Assembly: GCA_036562565.1 (NCBI GenBank) | Contig: DATCJY010000084.1 | Location: forward strand, 1-37,193 | Origin: DATCJY01 sp036562565 | GTDB taxonomy: Bacteria > Bacteroidota > Bacteroidia > Flavobacteriales_D > Sanyastnellaceae | DNA: 37,193 nucleotides | Direction of reading: 5' to 3' | In this document: in pieces, positions 31,421 through 37,193 of the stretch | Position numbering within the stretch: position 1 is the first letter of the stretch | Layout: every line of letters starts with the position of its first letter | Program-made: the position numbers and the translations under genes | Notes under the pieces: model-generated | The model's database searches: none | Told to the model about the DNA's origin: nothing | Seen by the model: the letters and a program-made list of their open reading frames with translations, nothing else

Positions 31421-34400
31421 TTATTTACCCCAAATGCGATAAATCTCTTCTTGTATGTCCGTGCGGATATTTAATGTCTGAATTTTTTTGTTTTCGGCCA
31501 CAGGATTCACGCGGTTGCTGAGGAAGATGTAAACCAATCCCGTTGCCGGATCAGCCCATGCCATTGTGCCTGTAAATCCGGTGTGCCCAAAACTCATTTG
31601 GCTGGCTTCTTTGCAAGTGCTGCCTGTGCCGGGAGTGAGAGATGGCTTGTCAAAGCCCAGTCCTCTTCTGTTACCGTTGTAATAGCGTTTATTGAAAAGG
31701 TCAATGGTTTCCTTTGAGATGTATCTCTTATCGCCATATGTTCCTCCATTGAGCAACATCTGGAAGATAACGGCAAGGTCTTGCGCATTGCTAAACAATC
31801 CGGCATGACCTGCAACACCACCCAACATGGCTGCGCCTTGATCGTGCACGTAACCTTGCAAGTGCTGACTGCGGAAAGCATTGTCTTTTTCTGTAGGTGC
31901 AATGTTTTCCAACGGAATGCGACCTATTGGGTTATAGCCCATGGTACTCAACCCCAATGGCTCATAGAAGTTTACTCTTACATATTCATCCAGTGAGGTT
32001 CCTGTTTGTTTTTCTATAATGCGTTGAAGGAAATAATAACCCAGGTCGCTGTAGTTGTATTTCTTTTCCTTCGCAAGCGGAGTATTGAGAATCATCTGGA
32101 AGATACTGTCGCTGTAGGTATCTTGGATGTACAAGTCTTTAGCTACTTGTTTGCTGTATCCGGCTTCAGGCGCTGTTCGGTAGATAGCACTATTGAGCTG
32201 ACCATTCTTGATGGTCTTCTGATAGAACGGAATCCACGGAGTAAGCCCAGCGGTATGAGCGAGCATGTCGCGGATGATGATTTTGCTATACTCGTTGTGG
32301 GTAGGAATATCAAGATAATCACCCAATGTTTTGTTGACATCCAGTAATTCTTCATCCGCGAGCTTCATAGCTGCAAGTACACTGGAGGCTACTTTGGTGA
32401 TGGATGCCAGGTCATACACCGTATGTTCATTCACCGGAATATTGGAGCCTTTATCGGTCACCCCGAATGATTTGTCATAAACCACATTGCCATTCTTGGC
32501 AACCAATACCCTGCAACCGGGATAGGCACCGAGTTTGATACCGTTAAGTGCAATGGCATCGATGCGGGCAATATCATTGCTGCTGGCAAAAATCTGTTTT
32601 GTACCTGAAGCATCAGCCATCATGTCTTCTTCATAATCGCCTGCAGGACTTCCGGCATTGGCTTTTGGAGCGTTTGATACAATCAGCATCTGTTCTTCTT
32701 TGATGTCAACCGGATTGATCCAACGCAGTTTTTGTCCGCCTTGCGTGCTGTATCCTGCACCAGCTTTGAAGGTATTGTTCGCAGTAACAGGCAATGAGCC
32801 ATTTGCTCCAATAGCACCGGCAATGACTTCTGCGGTCACTTGTTGTGTCATGGCATCATCCTGATAGGAAACAATCAAACCTTCGATATTGTTCAAGTCT
32901 TTGAGTACATCCAGAGCATAGGGGTTTGCAAATACAGAAAGTATCACTTGCGTCTTTTCGCCCACACTGTTCAAGATGCGTGCAGACTCATTGGTGACAC
33001 CGTAGTTGGTTTTGGTGCGGTTGCTGGTGTTGAGCAAAGCTGCTATCACGATATCGTATTGGCTCAATTCATCGCGCCACCACATGGCTTTTTTGAAGTC
33101 AGGATTTTTCTCCATAAGGTAAGGAGTGAAGGTGGTGTAATGAGCCAATGTCTTTTGGAATTCGGATGGAGTTTCTACACCAACGGATACCACGGCAATC
33201 TTTTTACCGATAAGGTTTTGAAGAGGAATGATACCTTCATCATTTTTAAGTACGGTAATGCTTTGTTCTATCAAACGTTTGCGCAGTTCCAAGGCTTGGT
33301 AGTTGTTGAGGTCTTCATAAAGTCCTGCCACTTTCACCGGTTGGTAATTGTTCAAGCCTTCCCATTCTTTAGCACGCAAAATGCGCAGGCAGCGCTCGTT
33401 GATTTCTTCTTCAGTGAGCAGTCCTTCGGCAATAGCAGCTTTGATGCGCTCAACGGCAAGAGGAACGTTTTGAGAGAATAACAGCACATCGTTGCCGGCA
33501 ATCAAAGCCCTTACTTCCGCATCACCTGGTTTGAAGAATTTGGCAATGCCTTGCATATTGATGGCATCGGTGAAAACCAATCCTTCAAAACCGAGCTGTT
33601 TGCGCAAGAGGTTGGTGATGATTTCTTTTGAAAGGGTAGAAGCAATGTTCTTTGAGCTGTCCAACGCGGGAATGTACAGGTGACCGGTCATCACACTGCC
33701 AAGACCTTTTTCCATGAGCACGCAATAAGGATGCAGCTCTAGGGAGTCCATGCGGAAATAATCATGCTTGATGATTGGCAAGTCTTTGTGAGAGTCCACA
33801 TCTGTATCGCCATGACCGGGGAAGTGCTTCGCACAAGCTAATACACCGTTATCCTGCAAACCTTTCATGTACATGAGGGATTGGCTTGTAACCAAGTATT
33901 TGTTTTCTCCGAAAGAGCGGTTGGAGATAACAGGGTTCTTAGGGTTGTTATTGATGTCCACCACCGGTGAGAAGGAAACGTGCACACCCAATCTTTTGAG
34001 TTGACGTGCCATTTCAGCTCCAAACTCATAAATCAACTCATCGTTATTGGTGGCGCCCAAAGTGAGTTGTCGCGGATAGGAAATAGTAGAATCAAGGCGC
34101 ATGCCCAGTCCCCATTCTGCGTCCATACCAATCATGATAGGAATTTTGGATGAAGCTTGGAATTGATTGTTGAGTATAGCCTGGCGGCCGGGGCTTCCTT
34201 GCATGAAGATGATGCCACCGATGCCGTATTGGTTGATCAGTGTTTGAATCGTCTTCGGATTATAGCTAGGATGTTTGGGGTCGCTCCAAGCAGCTACCAT
34301 AAACAACTGGCCGATCTTCTCGTCCAGGGTCAAAGTTTGGAATACGGAATCAGCCCAAGGTGTGGGAGACTGCATAAACACCGGTTTCTGAGCTCCGGCA

Positions 34401-34453
34401 TTAAGTCCGATGGTACATCCCAACACAACAAAAGCGACAATTTTCTTAATCAT
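31421..34453 (-). CDS. GH3 beta-N-acetylhexosaminidase fused to a serine hydrolase (beta-lactamase family)
   Basis: A 1010-aa exported two-enzyme protein. A signal peptide covers about 1-21. Residues 30 to about 370 are a family GH3 catalytic domain of NagZ type: FSPVVDINNNPKNPVISNRSFG, KHFPGHGDTDVDSHKDLP (209-226, holding the His-Asp dyad typical of NagZ enzymes) and GLVFTDAINMQGI (nucleophile Asp296). A GH3 C-terminal-like region (about 380-570) follows. From about 625 to the end is a class C beta-lactamase/PBP4*-like domain with SITK (Ser684, Lys687), YSD (801-803) and HTG (957-959). Peptidoglycan turnover is the natural inference: one domain removes GlcNAc, the other may act on the peptide. 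The ATG at 34453 is chosen over a GTG two codons earlier. Confidence 0.93.
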   Translation of the reverse strand: MIKKIVAFVVLGCTIGLNAGAQKPVFMQSPTPWADSVFQTLTLDEKIGQLFMVAAWSDPKHPSYNPKTIQTLINQYGIGGIIFMQGSPGRQAILNNQFQASSKIPIMIGMDAEWGLGMRLDSTISYPRQLTLGATNNDELIYEFGAEMARQLKRLGVHVSFSPVVDINNNPKNPVISNRSFGENKYLVTSQSLMYMKGLQDNGVLACAKHFPGHGDTDVDSHKDLPIIKHDYFRMDSLELHPYCVLMEKGLGSVMTGHLYIPALDSSKNIASTLSKEIITNLLRKQLGFEGLVFTDAINMQGIAKFFKPGDAEVRALIAGNDVLLFSQNVPLAVERIKAAIAEGLLTEEEINERCLRILRAKEWEGLNNYQPVKVAGLYEDLNNYQALELRKRLIEQSITVLKNDEGIIPLQNLIGKKIAVVSVGVETPSEFQKTLAHYTTFTPYLMEKNPDFKKAMWWRDELSQYDIVIAALLNTSNRTKTNYGVTNESARILNSVGEKTQVILSVFANPYALDVLKDLNNIEGLIVSYQDDAMTQQVTAEVIAGAIGANGSLPVTANNTFKAGAGYSTQGGQKLRWINPVDIKEEQMLIVSNAPKANAGSPAGDYEEDMMADASGTKQIFASSNDIARIDAIALNGIKLGAYPGCRVLVAKNGNVVYDKSFGVTDKGSNIPVNEHTVYDLASITKVASSVLAAMKLADEELLDVNKTLGDYLDIPTHNEYSKIIIRDMLAHTAGLTPWIPFYQKTIKNGQLNSAIYRTAPEAGYSKQVAKDLYIQDTYSDSIFQMILNTPLAKEKKYNYSDLGYYFLQRIIEKQTGTSLDEYVRVNFYEPLGLSTMGYNPIGRIPLENIAPTEKDNAFRSQHLQGYVHDQGAAMLGGVAGHAGLFSNAQDLAVIFQMLLNGGTYGDKRYISKETIDLFNKRYYNGNRRGLGFDKPSLTPGTGSTCKEASQMSFGHTGFTGTMAWADPATGLVYIFLSNRVNPVAENKKIQTLNIRTDIQEEIYRIWGK

Positions 34454-34972
34454 ATACACTTGCCTAGCATTTAAGTTCTATCACTTACAAATAGAGCAAG
34501 ATGTAGTCAATTATTATGCCCTAAAAAAAGCGTTTTACAACAAGCGAATGTGAATGAGAAATATTGTCTAGCGCGTTGGTAATCTTGAATAATGCGCGAA
34601 GAACACAAATGGTTTACATCTTCTCACATCGGCAAATCCATCCTATGGAACCTTAACACTGCCCTCAACAAATCACACATATGTGCCAGTCAAGTCCGAG
34701 CATCGGCTTGTCAAGTTCGCGCCTATGTCGAATATTAACCGGTTCGTAAATGAGTAGGTGCTAACAGATAACCCGAAAAACAATCCTGTTTGGCAGGTGC
34801 CGGTTTGTTTCGGAAACCATCACACTTAATTTATAAGCGTTTCAGAGGTTCATACGTAACGCATTCTACTCTTTATTCCGGATTCCAAAAAGTCAAATTC
34901 AAAACCTAATTTCTAATAATCGGTGCCCCCTGAGATGCCAACTAGCTTAACGGGTTTATTGTTTTAATAAAG
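34454..34972. other. 519-bp intergenic region, possibly with a gene remnant
   Basis: Upstream of the GH3 gene and downstream of cmk (both -). No TAnnTTTG box with good spacing was found for the GH3 gene. The only notable item is a short plus-strand frame at 34592-34738 whose first residues look like an esterase N-terminus. Short direct repeats GTCAAGTCCG and GTCAAGTTCG occur near 34690 and 34711. Otherwise nothing is seen. Confidence 0.4.
34592..34738 (+). pseudogene. Possible remnant of an esterase-like gene
   Basis: A 48-codon frame starting MREEHKWFTSSHIGKSI. The first 17 residues recall, from memory, the start of a Bacteroidota alpha/beta-hydrolase-fold esterase group (REYHKW.S..LGR.M). 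After that similarity stops and the frame ends. It may be a decayed gene start, or a chance likeness; low confidence. Confidence 0.2.
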
Positions 34973-35683
34973 CTACACCACGGTTTCAGTGGCCCCGAGT
35001 TTTTTCTTGATGGTATTGAGAACGAATAGGAATTGCTCTTCAATGGTGAGGTGGGTATTGTCAATTACAATGGCATCATTGGCTTTGCGCAAGGGGTCGT
35101 TCGCGCGAGAGGTATCGTATTCGTCACGTGCGATGACATTGCGCAACACTTCATCAAGTGTGGTAATCACCCCCATGCTTTTTAGTTCTTCATATCTGCG
35201 TTGGGCGCGCACGGTGCTATCGGCTGTCATGAAGAACTTGGCTTCAGCATCCGGCAACACAACGGTTCCGATATCGCGGCCGTCCATTACCACACCTTTT
35301 GCTTCAGCAATGCGTTTTTGAAGGCGCACTAATTTTTGGCGCACTTCTTTGATGTTGGAGATAGGAGAGACATGGTTGCTCACCTGTAGGGAACGGATTT
35401 CACGCTCTACGTTCTGACCGTTGAGATGCGTTTCATATTGCATCGTCTCCGTGTTGTACTTGAAGTTGATGAGTACCAAATCGAGCGCTCGTATAAGACC
35501 TTCTTCATCGATGGTGCCATCAGGACGTATATATCCATGTTGTAAAGCATAAAGCGTAACGGCTCTATACATGGCCCCGGTATCGATATAGACATAGTTC
35601 AGTTCGCGTGCAACTGCTTTGGCGATGGTGCTTTTGCCGCAGGAAGAATAGCCGTCAATGGCAATGTTTATCTTGTGCTTCAC
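34973..35683 (-). CDS. cmk: Cytidylate kinase
   Basis: Phosphorylates CMP and dCMP with ATP. The 236-aa protein has the P-loop AIDGYSSCGKSTIAK, YIDTGAMYRAVTLYAL, VMDGRDIGTVVLPDA and the lid region RAQRRYEELKS, followed by RDEYDTSRANDPLRKANDAIVIDNT, all typical. The start is a GTG at 35683 (MKHKINIAIDG), because no ATG lies nearer. A well-spaced promoter is just upstream, giving a leader of about 15 nt. It is divergent from the ribB-like gene. Confidence 0.95.
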   Translation of the reverse strand: MKHKINIAIDGYSSCGKSTIAKAVARELNYVYIDTGAMYRAVTLYALQHGYIRPDGTIDEEGLIRALDLVLINFKYNTETMQYETHLNGQNVEREIRSLQVSNHVSPISNIKEVRQKLVRLQKRIAEAKGVVMDGRDIGTVVLPDAEAKFFMTADSTVRAQRRYEELKSMGVITTLDEVLRNVIARDEYDTSRANDPLRKANDAIVIDNTHLTIEEQFLFVLNTIKKKLGATETVV

Positions 35684-35704
35684 TATCTCTTGAGGGTTTG
35701 ACCG

Positions 35705-35737
35705 CGAAAGTAAGGGGTAAATAGTGGTATATGCAAA
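35705..35737 (-). promoter_or_regulatory. Promoter of cmk
   Basis: On the minus strand TTTG (35737-35734), a 21-nt spacer and TACTTTCG (35712-35705, one base off TAnnTTTG) lie 22 nt before the GTG start. Confidence 0.55.
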
Positions 35738-35956
35738 CTTTGATAGCGAAGCATGGTTTGATGTGTCGCATACGCATTATAAGAGTTGTAGTGTATCAAG
35801 GAGAGGGTTGTGTGAAGAGGTGTGTTGCATTCACTTCATCGGTTGTCTCATTGGTTCAATTCGCTTTCATCGAGGGGTCTCTCCATAGCATACGATTTCA
35901 AATTGTTAACCTAAACAGCGGGTAGAGGTGGGTGCTAATACGGCTATAAACCGTAG

Positions 35957-35964
35957 TATTTTTG
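35957..35964 (+). promoter_or_regulatory. Putative -7 box abutting the ribB-like start
   Basis: TATTTTTG is an exact TAnnTTTG match only 5 nt from the ATG at 35970. If it is the real promoter element, transcription would begin at or next to the start codon and the mRNA would be leaderless. No -33 TTTG is seen at the usual distance. Confidence 0.35.
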
Positions 35965-35969
35965 CGCCC

Positions 35970-37106
35970 ATGATTCATGAAACTGTGAAAGTAAAAGAGC
36001 ATTTGGATACAATTGAAGAGGCCATCGCGGATATGCGTGCCGGCAAGATGGTCATAGTGGTGGATGATGAAGACCGCGAGAATGAAGGAGACTTTGTAGC
36101 TGCGGCAGAAACCGTCACTCCCGAAATCATCAATTTTATGTCCAAATATGGTCGTGGTTTAATATGTGCTCCTCTCACTGAGGAGCGTTGCGCTGAGCTG
36201 GAGCTAGATATGATGGTGACCCGCAATACCGACCCACGCAAAACTGCTTTCACCGTATCGATTGATCTTCTTGGTCATGGTTGCACAACGGGGATTTCAG
36301 CTCATGACAGAGCCAAAACCATTGCAGCCCTTGTCAATCCGGAAACCAAGCCATCGGACTTTGGCCGTCCGGGACACATCTTCCCATTGGTAGCCAAACC
36401 CGGAGGGGTATTGCGCAGAGCAGGGCATACCGAGGCCGCGGTGGATATGGCGCGTTTGGCGGGTTTTGCCCCGGCAGGTATCCTGGTTGAAATCATGAAC
36501 GATGACGGTACAATGGCGCGCTTGCCTCAATTACTTGAAATCGCTTCCAAATTCGACTTGAAATTGGTTTCGATTAAAGACCTCATCGCTTATCGCCTCA
36601 GAACAGAGACCTTGGTGGAAAAGGTTTCGGAAATACCGTTCTCTACCCTTCATGGTGATTTCACGTTGGTAGGTTTCCGTGAGCTGGCTGAGAACAAAGA
36701 GCACTTGGCGCTCATCAAGGGCACTTGGGCTCCTGATGAAGTGGTTCCTGTGCGTGTGCACTCATGCAATGTGTTGAGTGACATCTTTGCAGTGAAGGGG
36801 GATAACCACACCGAACAACTGCATCGTGCAATGCAATTGATAGAGCAGAAGGGCAAAGGAGTGATTGTTTATATGAATCACTTGAGCCAAAGCCGAAGCT
36901 TGCTAGATGAGATGGCCGAAATCAGCAAACTCAACAAAGTATCAGAGGGCAAGGCCAGCATGGACACCCGTGATTATGGTATCGGTGCTCAAATCTTGCG
37001 CTCGCTTGGAGTTTCCAAGATGACGTTGCTCACCAACAATCCGGTAAAACGTACCGGCATTGTCGGTTACGGACTGGAGATTGTGGATTCCGAAAGTTTG
37101 GATTGA
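35970..37106 (+). CDS. ribB: 3,4-dihydroxy-2-butanone-4-phosphate synthase fused to a degenerate GTP cyclohydrolase II domain (RibBX-like)
   Basis: The N-terminal domain (about 10-210) makes 3,4-dihydroxy-2-butanone 4-phosphate from ribulose 5-phosphate for riboflavin; VDDEDRENEGDF (31-42), DFGRPGHIFPL (130-140), GGVLRRAGHTEAAVD and CTTGISAHDR are intact. The C-terminal domain (about 220-378) has the GCH II fold (ARDYGIGAQIL-like DTRDYGIGAQILRSLG, LTNNP, GYGLEIV) but not the active site: the zinc cysteines of the CLTGDxFGSxRCDC motif align with Asn267, Asp278 and His280, and the QEGRGIGL loop is replaced by NHLSQSRSL. So GCH II activity is very unlikely. Such RibBX hybrids are known in Proteobacteria. 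The start at 35970 is family-like. Confidence 0.92.
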   Translation: MIHETVKVKEHLDTIEEAIADMRAGKMVIVVDDEDRENEGDFVAAAETVTPEIINFMSKYGRGLICAPLTEERCAELELDMMVTRNTDPRKTAFTVSIDLLGHGCTTGISAHDRAKTIAALVNPETKPSDFGRPGHIFPLVAKPGGVLRRAGHTEAAVDMARLAGFAPAGILVEIMNDDGTMARLPQLLEIASKFDLKLVSIKDLIAYRLRTETLVEKVSEIPFSTLHGDFTLVGFRELAENKEHLALIKGTWAPDEVVPVRVHSCNVLSDIFAVKGDNHTEQLHRAMQLIEQKGKGVIVYMNHLSQSRSLLDEMAEISKLNKVSEGKASMDTRDYGIGAQILRSLGVSKMTLLTNNPVKRTGIVGYGLEIVDSESLD

Positions 37107-37193
37107 TCACTTTATCAATTTCTTTATCTCCTCGATATCATCGATGTCGTTGATGGTCTTGTCTTTGCGCCAGCGTGCTATACGCGGGAAGCG
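37107..37193 (-). CDS. ATP-dependent DNA ligase, C-terminal end (partial)
   Basis: The last 28 codons and the stop of a gene that continues past the window. The translation RFPRIARWRKDKTINDIDDI is the typical end of the OB-fold domain of ATP-dependent DNA ligases (RFPR...RWR.DK....ADT), and the tail EEIKKLIK fits. In Bacteroidota such ligases often sit with a Lhr-like helicase and an MBL exonuclease in a DNA-repair operon. It is convergent with the ribB-like gene; the two stops are adjacent. Only the C-terminus is visible, so activity cannot be judged. Confidence 0.75.
   Translation of the reverse strand, partial: RFPRIARWRKDKTINDIDDIEEIKKLIK

Noticed and set aside
35731..35925. A 64-codon plus-strand frame between cmk and the ribB-like gene
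   Set aside because: It covers the cmk promoter and has unnatural composition; no ribosome-binding or family evidence.
35970..37106. Annotation as fully bifunctional RibBA
   Set aside because: The zinc cysteines and the GRGIGL loop of GTP cyclohydrolase II are absent, so only the RibB activity is supported.
1..37193. CRISPR array, prophage, insertion sequence or integrative element
   Set aside because: No regularly spaced repeats, transposase, integrase or phage structural genes were seen; the tRNA genes are not followed by an integrase or a repeated 3' end.

Overview
The window reads as an ordinary chromosomal segment of a Bacteroidota species, probably from the Chitinophagales/Sphingobacteriales side. 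Several signs point there: a family S46 dipeptidyl-peptidase, a subclass A2 class A beta-lactamase, a GH3/serine-hydrolase fusion protein, a DUF7009 gene in front of moaA, a PUR-domain (DUF3276) gene, signal-peptide-less FnIII proteins, and repeated promoter-like TAnnTTTG boxes (the Bacteroidota -7 element). No phage, insertion sequence, integrase or CRISPR array was seen. Coding density is high, genes lie on both strands in short operons, and convergent pairs are usually separated by good hairpin terminators. The exact genus cannot be named from the sequence alone.

Layout. 1-5.1 kb: proS (-), then a divergent pair on + made of a Gly/Tyr/Trp-rich lipoprotein and a FadL-like outer-membrane protein, then a small cytoplasmic FnIII protein (-). 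5.1-9.5 kb: a structured 400-bp intergenic region, a ClC H+/Cl- antiporter (+), then on - an IMPACT/YigZ protein whose start runs into pgk, pgk itself, and an unknown 185-aa protein. 9.6-14.1 kb: a thioredoxin-domain lipoprotein, a 2-oxoglutarate/Fe(II) oxygenase, DUF7009 overlapping moaA (all +), then a DUF420-like membrane protein (-). 14.3-20.1 kb: a beta-CASP metallo-hydrolase (-), and divergently a tightly packed four-gene tripartite exporter operon (ATPase, lipoprotein membrane-fusion protein, FtsX-type permease, TolC-type channel).

20.3-27.1 kb, all on -: a nucleic-acid-binding group (PUR domain, cold-shock domain, NYN-LOTUS), a small membrane protein, an unknown beta-barrel-like protein, a class A beta-lactamase, and a DPP11-like dipeptidyl-peptidase. 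27.2-31.4 kb on +: uvrB, tRNA-Gly(GCC), tRNA-Leu(UAA), lpd. 31.4-37.2 kb: a 1010-aa GH3-plus-serine-hydrolase protein (-), a 500-bp gap that may hold a decayed gene start, cmk (-), a RibB protein with a degenerate GTP cyclohydrolase II domain (+), and the last 28 codons of an ATP-dependent DNA ligase (-).

Most genes are housekeeping (translation, glycolysis, repair, cofactor synthesis, nucleotide metabolism) or cell-envelope functions. I did not find a clear new multi-gene system. The observations most worth checking are the RibB fusion that has lost every GCH II zinc cysteine, the W in the KTG box of the beta-lactamase, the coupled DUF7009-moaA pair, the PUR/CSD/NYN group, the absence of a normal start codon for the YigZ gene, and several perfect inverted repeats in intergenic DNA.
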